NCBI GenBank assembly: GCA_963580455.1
Contig: OY756963.1
Coordinates: 23,827,555 to 23,891,554 of the forward strand
Source of the DNA: Euonymus europaeus
Taxonomy: Eukaryota; Streptophyta; Magnoliopsida; Celastrales; Celastraceae
Length of the DNA stretch: 64,000 nt
Direction: 5' to 3'
Shown one piece after another: positions 20,463 to 31,574 of the stretch (within the stretch, counting starts at the first letter, position 1; each line of letters begins with the position of its first letter). The translations under genes were made by a program, and so were the position numbers. The notes below the pieces were generated by a model, which was not told where the DNA came from, searched no databases, and saw only the letters and a program-made list of their open reading frames with translations.

Positions 20463-21080
20463 TCACGGCGTGCCCTTGGAAGCATAATTGTTAACCAAAG
20501 CGAGAGCATTACTCGTGAACTTCTTCACATCACTCACTCTGTCACACACCTCCATCTTCATCTTATCTCCTTCTGGAACATCCTCGAACCCGTCCGTACA
20601 AGTCTCCTCGTCCGTTAAGGCGGCGCTCATCCACGTCTGCACGTTGCTCATCTGGAACAAAAACCCCGACGCTCCAGACGCTCCAATTTGTCTCATCTGT
20701 TTCAACGACCCGCGAATCTCGTCCACGGCGTCTCCGAAGTTTGAGAAGCAATCGTGGAGGGCAGAGGCAGCCCGGGTGTTGGTTTCGAAATCGGCTTCGC
20801 GAGTGAGGTTGGAGATGTAGGCGGCCATTCGGCGAGCGTGCGAGAGGCTGACAGCGATGGAGACCCGAGCGAGCCTGGCCGGGTCGGATTGGACGGCGCT
20901 TGCGTAGCGGGAGAGAGAGGTGTAGCAGACGTCAGGGTACAAAGTCGAGCCGCAGATAGTACGGATATACTGTGAGCCGCTTGATTGTGTGGGAGCTTCA
21001 GCGGAATTGACGGCTGCCATTAAGCGGAGGTTGAGCAGTACCAGCAGTGTGAAGAGGAGCAGACGGCGTGCTTTAGTCAT
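20463..21080 (-). CDS. Pectinesterase/invertase inhibitor-domain protein
   Basis: A single-exon 205-aa secreted protein of the plant PMEI/C-VIF inhibitor family, which blocks pectin methylesterase in the wall or acid invertase. A hydrophobic signal peptide spans residues 1-27 (RRLLLFTLLVLLNLRLMAAV). The mature part opens with the family's first cysteine pair, ICGSTLYPDVC (Cys43 and Cys52), then has ALHDCFSNFGDAVDEI and the segment SAALTDEETCTDGFED, which supply the conserved second disulphide pair. An extra cysteine sits in EVCDRV. Length and helix-bundle pattern fit 21-kDa-like PMEI proteins. The sequence cannot say which enzyme is the target. It is compact, GC-richer than its surroundings and convergent with the phosphoglucomutase gene. 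I see no strong TATA box upstream. Confidence 0.93.
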   Translation of the reverse strand: MTKARRLLLFTLLVLLNLRLMAAVNSAEAPTQSSGSQYIRTICGSTLYPDVCYTSLSRYASAVQSDPARLARVSIAVSLSHARRMAAYISNLTREADFETNTRAASALHDCFSNFGDAVDEIRGSLKQMRQIGASGASGFLFQMSNVQTWMSAALTDEETCTDGFEDVPEGDKMKMEVCDRVSDVKKFTSNALALVNNYASKGTP

Positions 21081-22263
21081 GGTGGTTTTTTCGAATGGTG
21101 TGTGGTTTTTGGGATTGCTGCTTCGGACTATTCTGCTACGGAGTGGGTTTAAGTAGGCTCATGGTGTGCACTTGCAATTACATTTATGCTCCTATCCTTT
21201 ATGAAAATAACATTTTTGCCATTCTGAATAGGTGGATTTTCACTTAAAAGTGCAATGAAATCTTATTTGTGTAAAATGCAAATATTTTTAAATCAAATCA
21301 ACAAATCTATAAAGGAATAGTAAAATATAATAAAATAACATTAACCAAAAAAATAATTTTTTCACCCCTAGACTTCCATGATTTTTTATATTTTATTAAA
21401 CATATTTAAAAAGATTGTGATAGTAAACACTCAAAAGATATATAATATTACATATAATTAAATATTTATGCTACAAGATCGCCATCTAAAATATATATTG
21501 ATATACATATGATGTTATTATTACTATTTATGTTTAATGTTATTTTTATTTTAATTGATTTTATTAGTATATATATATATGATAAATTTTATTTTATATG
21601 ATAAATATAATTATATAGGGTGATGTGATTATTGCTATTACTACCTATGTAAAGTCTTCTTCTTGTCTTATTTCTATATAAGTTGATTAGTATTGGTATA
21701 TATATTATCATTTTAATTTTTATTGTTATTTCACGAATATAGATATACATGGAGGTTTTGAGAGGATTCGCGAAACATAATAAAACTTCTTACCAAACGA
21801 AATTTTGTTAAAAACGAAATTTTTTTAAATCTCCCTCTAAACACAGTCTTAAATAGTCATCCGACATCACATTCGGTCGTTTAAACACCAAGGACAATCT
21901 CGTCCAATACATGACGTAACAATTATATTTTATAGCTAACGATGATTTCTGAGACAAATCCCACTAATTACGCACTAAAAAAAGTATACACAATTGCCGC
22001 TACTTGAACCGTAGATGGAGGTAATTAAAAAAAGGCGCGCTATAATGATTTTGTCTTTAAAGTCAACTTCGTGGACACTGTTTTTTCGGCTGCATTTCCA
22101 TTTCCATTTGAAGAACCGCAGGGGAAAGAGAAAAAAAATTTGACACGTGTCGCAAAGGCAATCTAGTCATTTTGGTGAAATTTTGACCACAAAAAGCAAG
22201 GAGAGAGAGAGAGTGTGTCCAAGTATAGTGCAGCAATCTTGCACTCTTGTGTTGTTATATAGG
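21081..22263. other. Gene-free AT-rich spacer
   Basis: This is the upstream side of the inhibitor gene. Very AT-rich from 21250 to 21750 with TATA tracts. A palindromic G-box, GACACGTGTC, lies at 22142-22151 but no gene start follows it. A GA-repeat is present near 22200-22212. Confidence 0.5.
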
Positions 22264-22271
22264 GATCGGAA

Positions 22272-22786
22272 CAGGGGCGGAGCTGCGTGTAGTTCAGGGG
22301 GCAGTGGCCCCCCTGAACTTTTCAAAAATAATTCATATATTTTAAATTTTTCATTTTTGCCCCCCCTCAATTATTTATTTTAGTCCCATTATTTCATTTT
22401 TGCCTCCCTCAATTATTTGTTTTGCTACAGACTGCAAGAAGTTGAATTGCATTTGAAATTTGGCATGGGCTCAGCCCAGAATAATAATATTTTTTATCAG
22501 GTTCCTAATGAAGCTATCATCCAATATTATCAGAATATGAAGACTCGAAGGAAACAGTTATAGTTTAGAAGCAGTAAACTATTGTTGAAGTATTTTTTTA
22601 TCACTTATGTAATAGAACATAGTTACTTGAATGTTTTATGCAAGTTGTTTAAGTGAATTTATAATGAATTAATAAAGTAGTTGACTTACAACTCATTTTT
22701 TGGTGTATAAAAACATGCCAAACAAATTTTTCGGGGCGCTGCCCCGAACCCCGCCCCCCTAATCCTAAGAGCTGGGTCCGCCCCTG
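22272..22786 (+). mobile_element. hAT remnant with transposase C-terminus
   Basis: The element starts CAGGGGCGGAGCT and ends AGCTGGGTCCGCCCCTG, imperfect inverted ends, and is flanked by a perfect 8-bp duplication GATCGGAA at 22264-22271 and 22787-22794. Inside, 22501-22563 encodes VPNEAIIQYYQNMKTRRKQL and a stop. This matches the extreme C-terminus of plant hAT transposases (…QNMKTRR…). Only 515 bp remain, so this is an internally deleted copy. Confidence 0.9.
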
Positions 22787-22794
22787 GATCGGAA

Positions 22795-24708
22795 GCTCCT
22801 TTTAGAAGAGAGAAGAGTCTAGAATTTTAATTCAATTATTTTGAGAGCTACACCGCGTTTTTTATATTTTCATTTAAATTTTGTTGGAGTTTTTATTTAC
22901 TATTAGATTTAAATTGTAGACTATTATAAATTACAGAGTTTCAAATTCTCAAGTATATATATCATTACATTGGTGATAATACAAAAAATAGTCACAATTA
23001 TGGTCGGTATCTATGTCTCCGGACATAGAGAAGTCATTAAGGGAAACAAGTCTTAACCAAACAATCATTCCCCTTCAAATGAGTTCATTTACCAATAAGA
23101 ACTCTCTCACTACTATAAGAATAGTTTCATATTCTAACAGAAAGTATTCTCAAGCAAGAATCTGACTCCAATTAAATGAAGCAGAACTCTAGCACTATAG
23201 AAAAAAAGATCTTCGCCTGATAAGCGGACATTTTATAGTTTAATATATAACTTCCGGAGCACCAAACTACGTGCTCTAGAGACTTATACGTTCACATCTG
23301 AATTGATCGTCCAAGCGTCAATGCCAAAGAAAAACTTCTAATGGATTCTTAGCTCACATTTGTTTGTCTGTATAGGAAATCACCATTGAAAAAGTAATAT
23401 CAACCGAGAAAAGCTAGTTCGACCATATCCTGATACGTCATCCAAACTGAGATGATTTTTGACCTCATCAATTGGCATTTTATTTAAATTTATTTGACTC
23501 TTTATTAATATATGTACATTATAGCGAAACTTAATGGCGTCAATAGTGTCTATTTACATGTACAGGGATGTCTGGAAAAAGATATGAAAATGTCGGAAAA
23601 GGAGGAGTTGAATTATGTCAATATCATCATCATCATCGTCTCTTTAGATGATGTGTGGGAGTGGGGAGTGAGGCATAATGGATGAGGAGTGGAGCACCAC
23701 TAGCCGAATTAGCCGACCATGTTCACCATCACCCGCCCCAATTTCAGTTGGTTAGTTAAACAAGTCGAAAGACCTTTTCACTTTTGCCCACTCTACTAGT
23801 GAAGCGTGCAGCTTTTGTCTCTTGCTTTCACGATCGTTGGTCCGGGCAGTCCCATTCAGGTCTCAACAGTTGGCTTTGATCAGTTTTTTATATATATTTT
23901 GATTAAAATATTTAATTATCAAATTTTCGATCGATTTTAATAAATAAAAAATTCAAAAAAATCTATGTGTCGTTCTCATCTCAGTCTCACTCTCTCTAAA
24001 AAGTAAAAACGTAATCTGTGGAGTCAATGAAGCTCTTCTTGTATCGTTTTTATGTTCATTGTTGGTTGATGTGTGTTTTTATCTGTTCAAGTTGGTAAAA
24101 CCTTCATCATAAAGCTGGAGCTTCTGATGGGAATTGGGAAAGGATGTGTCGGACTCTTATTGGATCATATTACCATCCATACAAAGTTTATGTGAAAGCG
24201 GTTTGATCAACAGTGACATCTCAGATTTGGTCAAAGAAAAACAAACAAGATCGTTAATAACTGTTCTTACAAAAGAAAAAATAAAATTACAAGGCACTCC
24301 ATAGACTACTGGGCCAGGCATACTGTCCCAGTCCCAGCACATCATTGTCAGTTTAGGGAAGAAAAAAGGGAGAAACCCGTATTCGACTCCGTGACTGAGG
24401 GGCAAAAAAGGAGCCCGTGACTGAGGGGAAATGTCATGGCCACCACTGTATATAATATATGCCTTTCAAAGATTACGACCAGTCGACCACCTTTATTTTT
24501 TATTTTTTTTGCGAAAACTAATCATTATTGTAATTCGAAATTTGAATGTGTATGCATTAAAAGTATGGGTCATCTCAAATAGCTCATTTGATATTCGTGA
24601 TGTAATCTCAAACCTTTAGGTTCAACAAATCATACTACATTCTTCTTATTAAAAAAAAAGAGTCATCGTAATACATTACATATCTCAGAGTTAGGAGGTG
24701 AGCAGATA
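22795..24708. other. Gene-free spacer
   Basis: AT-rich DNA with a short CAT microsatellite near 23622-23637. A small direct repeat of CGTGACTGAGGGG occurs around 24391-24429. No open frame has family resemblance. Confidence 0.5.
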
Positions 24709-24995
24709 CTCCATCCGTCTCTATTTAATATAATAGATTCATTTTCTATTTTTGGTTTGTCTCAAATTATAACTTAATTAGTTAGAATAAGTAAAAAATC
24801 ACTAATCTACTAATGTATCCCATATATTGGGTATCTTTATTAACAAATGACACATTAATAATAAGGTGTGAGTGGAGTATATGAAGGATATTTTAAGAAA
24901 AAAATTAACTAAATTTATTGTTTCAATGATATTAATTGAATTTTCTTAATCTGTTTGAAAAAACAAATGAGCCTATCAAATGGGAACGGAGGGAA
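24709..24995. mobile_element. Stowaway-like MITE
   Basis: The left end CTCCATCCGTCTC and right end GGGAACGGAGGGAA match the CTCCCTCCGT-type terminal repeat of Stowaway (Tc1/Mariner) MITEs, and TA dinucleotides flank both sides (24707-24708, 24996-24997). 287 bp, non-coding and AT-rich. Confidence 0.85.
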
Positions 24996-24997
24996 TA

Positions 24998-26279
24998 GAA
25001 AATTTTTGCAAGTCGTAATTAACGAGTCATTTGGCATTTAGAGGAAAAAATGAGACGAGATGAGCATGAGATTCATCAATTCACTTATTTAGTTAATTTA
25101 GGAGGGTAAAATCTTGAACTAATCTCACCCTCATTTTTTTCTTATGGATATTAGCCAAGCTCACCAACAGGATGAGATTGACTAATTTTCAGAAGAGAGG
25201 GAAAATACGGATAAGTGAGCCTAAATGAACTAGATAAAGTTTAAACACTTCACGTGTCCATTTCTGTATATAAACAAGGCGTTGCACAAGCAGGCCCACA
25301 ATTGAAAACTTGCTTGGGTTTGGGCCTGGCCCATTTTGAACAATGTAGAACGTAAAGGCTTTAACGAAATTGGCAGGCTAATTTGGGCTTCATGAAAATA
25401 ATGGGTCAGACGGGCTGAGTTGGGTTGGGCCATGGAAAATATACGAGCCCATCAAATTAAGGACCAAAATGTACAATACTTGAATACATATCTAAGATAT
25501 GGAGGAGGTAGAGGTAGATTGCTTTTGTATTAGAAGTGTTTCAAGAAGAAACGGAGATCACGTGCATCAAGGTGTTGTTGGTGTCCATATTTTTGTTATT
25601 TTAATCCGGGGTTAGCAATAATGGTTTAACCAATCGGACAAGAGATTATTTTATAAAATTTTGATAATGATTTATCTTCAATATTTTATATATTCAATCA
25701 TAATTAACGACTTTCTGTATATTCCTTTTGTACCAAAAAAAAAATACTACTACAACTTTTAAACATTAATAAACATTATAACAAGTTTTCCAGGACCAGG
25801 AGCACTCATCAGTCATCAGATTAAGCCTTGGCATTTGAAAGAGTGTCATACAATTTATTTTATTTTATTTTGAAAATTATACAATTTATTGTTTAACGTG
25901 TGTCTTAAATGTCCTTTTGTTAATCAAATTAGAGTGATTGTGTGGAGTAATCATGGATAACAATGCTACAAACCCCTGATTTTTTTTCTCATTGTAACTC
26001 TTAATCCACGTGGTGCGTGAAAAATCCGTTGGTTATGACTACGGATGTAGAATCGACTAAACATCCAACATTTCAAACATTTTCAAACAAATGAACGTTA
26101 AGACAGAGATAAGAAATCGTGACGTCAGAATGTTCTGTTATGATTATAACGATGCAAACAATATAATTAAAAGTACGAAAATTAATAGACGCAAAATTTA
26201 TGTGATTCGACAATTTGCCTATGTACGTAGAGCTACATAGATTTTAGTACTTTTGAGGAGAATCAAAGTAAAATGAGAA
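24998..26279. other. Gene-free spacer
   Basis: AT-rich intergenic DNA. The frame at 25230-25433 (minus) and others look like chance. Nothing further recognised. Confidence 0.4.
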
Positions 26280-26747
26280 TTATGTTCTTTCTAAAGATTT
26301 GGTAGCCATGACTACATACTTTTCCTCTGTAGTTGAAAGAGCAACGATCTTCTGTAGATTAGAACCCCATGAGACAATAATATCACCCAGAGTATATACA
26401 AAACCTGCTGTATTTTTCCTACTATCAACATCGTCAATTAAGTCAGCATCGAAATAGCTAGTTAATTTCAGATAAAATATAATAAAATAGAGGCAGGTAT
26501 CAGTCGAACCCCTCGAGTATCTCATGATCCATTTCACTACTTTTTAATGTTATGTGCTCAAATCACCCATGTATCTGCTAACAACTCCCTCTACATGTGT
26601 AATATATAGTCTTGTACAAACAATTACATACATCGATGACCTTATAGTCGAGGCGTACGATATCTTATTCATCTTTTCACAATCCACCTTTATCTTGGGT
26701 GATTGATATTTACCAAGTTTGAATTTACTGTCCAAAGGCGTACACAC
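26280..26747 (-). mobile_element. Ty1/copia retrotransposon remnant
   Basis: Two adjacent minus-strand frames are the end of a copia polyprotein. 26550-26747 reads CTPLDSKFKLG and MNKISYASTIRSSMYVIVCT followed by RLYITHVEGVVSRY, the region after reverse transcriptase. 26280-26537 reads MKWIMRYSRGSTDTCLYF, SYFDADLIDDVDSRKNTAGF and IVALSTTEEKYV, the RNase H domain (D of DAD, E of TEEKY). The frame breaks at about 26540. No LTRs were found, so this is a decayed fragment. Confidence 0.9.
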
Positions 26748-27584
26748 GAGGGCATTACAACATACTAAGGAAGCTCACTCAGAGTATGACAAAAGTAATA
26801 TATCACGAGGAGGAATATTTCTCCAACTCAAAGACTAAAATATAGTGTTTTCAAATATAACTATTACTTACTTAAAACAAGGATCACACCCATCATAAAA
26901 TGTGACTTCTCTACAACTATTATATAATAGAGCACTTTCATCGGGTATATTCCGTATACATAAAGTATCACCTTCACTACATACTTGAGAATTCCAGCCT
27001 ACGAATTCTTAACATCTTGTTTACTCACGTTTAGACTTAGGTGTCAAAACATATTTACCGAAAAACATAACTCGAAAGTCTCTTAACTTACCTTACAAGA
27101 AAGTCACAACATTTAACCATCAACAATGAAAGAACCTAGCCTCGACCATCACTGACATGTCAATAAACCGAGCAAGATTTGAATTGTGAACGTCATCATC
27201 TAATATCCAACATATCCAACGATTCAAAATCATTCTTCCATATAAGACCCATTTATCACTTATCTAGAGAATCGATACCGATGGCATACATTGATTTTCA
27301 AATGTGGGACCCATCGTCTGTTTCTCCACGTGTTCTCAATTAATTGATCGGTGGGTTCAGTTCCAAATTGGGGATGGGGATGTGCCTCTCGTTATCCACC
27401 GCTTTTCATTAATTAAAAACTCTGTTCCAGGCATTCCGACCCGGAAATCAGTCAAACACTCAAACGAAGATCCGACCCGGTCAAGCATGTTCCGCATTGA
27501 AATCCCAACTTCATCCCTGTAATGTCTATCAACGTGGGAGCTTCTCATTGGATGTGTCTCTGGAATCCAATGACGCTTTTCGTG
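26748..27584. other. Spacer and upstream region of the cellulase gene
   Basis: The first part may hold further decayed retrotransposon DNA, which I could not read. From about 27300 the sequence is the promoter side of the GH9 gene. Confidence 0.35.
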
Positions 27585-27590
27585 TATAAA
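27585..27590 (+). promoter_or_regulatory. TATA box of the GH9 gene
   Basis: GTGTATAAAACTA, 46 bases before the ATG at 27636. This implies a very short 5' untranslated leader of roughly 20 bases. Confidence 0.6.
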
Positions 27591-27635
27591 ACTAACTGAC
27601 AGTTTTCCCTTCACCTCTGCTCCCTCCTCAAGAAA

Positions 27636-30536
27636 ATGGCGCCAAAATCCTTGTTTTTCACCGGAAAATTACCGGCATTTGGCGTCATTCCTTTTCTGTT
27701 GCTACTCTTTGCACATCCAATCATCGGCGGTCACGACTATCGGGACGCACTCAGCAAGAGCATTCTCTTCTTCGAGGGCCAGCGCTCTGGAAGGCTTCCT
27801 CCAGATCAACGCCTCAAATGGCGCCGTGACTCTGCATTGCACGACGGAGCATCCGCCGGCGTAAGCCTCACTGAACTTCATTCCTCACGATTCCACACAC
27901 TCATTATAAGATAGTGGTGAGTGATTAACTTCGCGTTTAAATTGCTGCTAACTGTGCCGTTTTAAACATTTTGTTACAGGTGGATCTAACCGGAGGATAC
28001 TATGATGCCGGAGATAACATTAAGTTCGGCTTTCCGATGGCCTTTACTACAACATTGCTCTCTTGGAGCATAATAGATTTCGGCAAGACTATGGGGCCGG
28101 AGCTGAAGAACGCCTTGAAGGCGGTCAAATGGGGGACAGACTATCTGTTAAAGGCAACGGCCGTGCCTGGCGTCGTCTATGTTCAGGTAGGTGACCCTTA
28201 CTCTGACCATAACTGCTGGGAGAGGCCAGAGGATATGGATACGCTGCGTACGGCGTATAGGATCGACAGGTCCCACCCCGGATCCGACGTGGCAGGTGAA
28301 ACGGCCGCTGCGCTGGCCGCTGCCTCCATCGTGTTCAGATCACGTGACCCTTCGTACTCGAGAATGCTGCTAAATCGAGCCGTTAAGGTGCGTCGCTTTC
28401 ACCGCAAGTCATTCTCACGAAATTTTCACCATATTATCGTGACGTTGAGAAAAGTTAAAACCGTTTTGCAGGTTTTTGAATTTGCCAACACGTACCGGGG
28501 TGCGTACAGCGCCAGCTTACGCAGGGCAGTGTGCCCTTTTTACTGCGATGTAAACGGTTACCAGGTAACATAAATAAATCAGAATGCTCACCGTTGATCA
28601 GCTTAGGTTCAAAGTGGAAAACTGAAATTCGTGATTGCAGGACGAGTTGCTTTGGGGAGCTGCGTGGTTGCACAAAGCGTCACGTAGGCGCGTATACAGA
28701 GAATTCATAGCGAAAAACGAAGTGATACTCAGAGCAGGAGACACTATCAATGAGTTCGGTTGGGATAACAAGCATGCTGGGATTAATGTTCTCATTTCCA
28801 AGGTAAAATAATTTATTAGTATATCCAAATAATTAATTAAATTATTTATTATAATGACCAATGGACAACAATCATATGCATGTGGGCTTACATTAATTTA
28901 CTGTGCCTACTCTCTCTCTCTCTCTCTCTCTAATTTGGCAAACTTATCCCGATTGTTCCTCTTAATAAATTTCATTCTCCTTGTCTTGCGTTTTTGTTTG
29001 GTGTATGGGGCTGTTCCAATTTTTATTCATTGAATATTTGTATTAATAATTAGGTAGATCACGTGGTGTACAATGAGTAAAGATGATGCATATTTTTCTT
29101 CCTGGGGTCTATATGGTGGGATCCACACATTGTGGGTCTAAGCCTTTGCTGACCGTACGATCTTATATCCAGTGCAATTGGTGTGAATCAATTGAAGGTG
29201 TAGGAGATTCAATGATTAGCGTAGAATTTGGCTTTCATGTGGGCACACCCCTGTATTTTCCTGACTACACAATCTGCAAACATTCTTTAGATGTTAGATG
29301 TGAAAAGTCAAAAAGGTCGTTATGAGGCCGAATATTAGCTGGCCATGTGAGGGTAGATTTGTCTTCACATCTTTTGCAGTGGGCTTGACTGTCTCAATGT
29401 CTTGTCCTCTCAAAGGGCTCATATGCCCCCATAGAAGGGACTCTGACTCACTCAGTGCTCTGTGTGGGTGGGTATCTAGTAAGAGGAGAGTCTCTCTCAC
29501 TTTGTGCATGTGCTTAAAGGCTGAAGCTACGGCCTATACCATACTTTTTTCCCTCTTTCTTATTTTTCTCGACAGTTCTTGTTATCAGATGTCACATGTG
29601 GCACATACCCAAACACTGCATTTCACTTATATATGTATCTATGTGAATTAATGTTCATCGAAACTTAAACATCGGGCAATTAATGACCCTCGGATTTTAA
29701 ATATGTTTATATCCGCAGGAAGTGTTGATGGGAAGAGCTGAATATTTCGAGTCATTTAAACAAAATGCTGACGGGTTTATATGTTCTATATTGCCTGGAA
29801 TCTCTCATCCTCAAGTACAATATTCTCCAGGTACATTAGTTAATATTAAATTCTTCTAAACAAATATTAATTAATTAATTGAACTGAATTTTTGATAACA
29901 ATTTTGACAAATTTTATTTATGTCGTGATTTTTGGAAATTAATTTAGGTGGGTTGATTTTCAAGGCTGGAGGAAGTAACATGCAGCATGTAACGTCACTG
30001 TCTTTCCTACTTCTGTCTTATTCTAATTATTTGAGCCACGCCAATCGGGTCGTTCCATGTGGCTCTAAAACAGCCACCCCTGCCCTCCTCAGACAATTGG
30101 CCAAACGTCAGGTAATAATAATAATTCTTCAATAGATAAAACTGGTGATTTCCTATTGTCTTATCCACATCACCATTGAACAACTCCACTCTGTTTGTCA
30201 CGTGATAACCAGGTGGACTACATTCTAGGAGATAATCCTTTAAGGATGTCGTACATGGTGGGCTACGGTGCACACTACCCACAGAGGATTCACCACCGGG
30301 CTAGCTCTCTACCCTCAGTGAATGCCCACCCGTCCCGTATTAGATGCAAGGCTGGGTCTCGCTATTTCTTAAGTCCAAACCCAAACCCCAATGCGCTCAT
30401 TGGAGCAGTTGTTGGTGGGCCTAATATCACGGATGCTTTTCCAGATTCCAGGCCTTTCTTTCAAGAGTCTGAGCCCACGACATACATTAATGCTCCGTTG
30501 GTGGGCCTTCTCGCATATTTTTCAGCCCACCCGTGA
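27636..30536 (+). CDS. GH9 endo-1,4-beta-glucanase (EG17-like)
   Basis: A secreted plant cellulase (glycoside hydrolase 9, class B type: signal peptide, catalytic domain, no carbohydrate-binding module or membrane anchor) that acts on wall beta-1,4-glucans. Exons: 27636-27860, 27980-28387, 28472-28564, 28641-28802, 29719-29830, 29948-30111, 30213-30536; all GT-AG and in phase, 495 aa. Residues 1-31 are the signal peptide ([17 protein letters not shown]). [15 protein letters not shown] holds the acidic pair Asp84/Asp87; QRIHHR the active-site His416; [20 protein letters not shown] the GH9 signature with Asp466 and catalytic Glu475. The closest family member I recall is endoglucanase 17. The segment [20 protein letters not shown] in exon 3 is normal for the family. 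Intron 4 (about 0.9 kb) contains a CT microsatellite. Confidence 0.96.
28911..28931 (+). repeat. (CT)n microsatellite in GH9 intron 4
   Basis: About ten uninterrupted TC units. Confidence 0.95.
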
Positions 30537-31574
30537 TTTTTCTAATTATTATTGTAGAGAATGTTGTGGTAGTAGTGGTGGCAAAATGGTCACCCTACCT
30601 AATTAGAGTCAAGGATTCTCATTGTTGGTAATGAATAAAGAAAGCAAGTGTAGTTTGGATAACGAATCATTTTTTCCGTATTTTTCACTCACATCCTTTG
30701 CTTAAGTTGCAAGCATGAAAACAACACAAGGTCTTGGAGTACAATTCTATTGCGTGCAATTTTTTGTTGCCAGCGAGCAATTTTGGTCCAATTTATCCTA
30801 TTTTTATAAAAAATTTGTGTGCACACGGCTTTAAGTCCATATATGTTGTATAAAAAACAAACTTATATGATATCATTTTCCACTTTTCAATTAAAAAATC
30901 ATATTAATGGCCAACTTCAGGTTTTATTGTATATCTTCCACAATATGGAGTCTAAACAGGCCAGAAATAGCATGTTAGGCTAAAGCCCAAAAGGGGCATC
31001 GGAGGAATTCAGAGTAACTGTCTAAGTCTAACTGATCAATGAATCACCAAATCTTGTTTGTTTAAGGCCCATTTCTTCTTCTTTTTTATGTTGGGCTTTA
31101 CATGTCTTCAGTACTTTATACTTTTTTTTTTCTTTCACTTCTCTGGTTTACTTTCAGTCCAATCTCTTCGGATTCTTGTCAATTCGATTTTCGCACGCAA
31201 AAAAAAAAAAAAAAAACCAAATGAATCCAATTAGGTTCTCAAAGAAAGTTGGAAGAATGCGTTCCATTACTAAGCGGAAGATGATGAATATATATACTTG
31301 TCCGCGATCTTTGCCTAACTAGTGTGAGTGTGTGACATTTTTATAATGTTTATCACCAAGAAGCATATAATAACATTTTTATTATGTTTTACTGTTACAT
31401 TGCTATTGAAATCCCTAGCTATCTGTGGATATCTTCTCCAGCTGAAAGTACAAACGCAGGAGTTGTTTTGGATGAAGTAGGAGCTACTGCAGGAAGGGAT
31501 ATTGTCACGAAGGATATATGTCAAATTCAGGATTATGGTTCTTAAGATTTATTCCGGTAAAATCTCTTCATCCT
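30537..31574. other. Spacer between GH9 and receptor-kinase array
   Basis: The 3' region of the cellulase gene followed by the 3' region of receptor kinase copy 1. It includes an 18-base poly-A run at about 31199-31216. The last about 50 bases match the 3' flanks of the other two kinase copies. No gene seen. Confidence 0.5.

Noticed and set aside
22142..22151. Palindromic G-box GACACGTGTC
   Set aside because: A strong bZIP/bHLH motif, but no gene starts nearby on either strand, so a regulatory call is not supported.
24391..24429. Short direct repeat of CGTGACTGAGGGG as part of a possible element
   Set aside because: Only two 13-base copies, with no ends, target duplication or coding sequence around them.
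26119..26127. TGACGTCA (CRE-like) motif
   Set aside because: A single eight-base palindrome in a gene-free spacer. Chance is likely in 64 kb.
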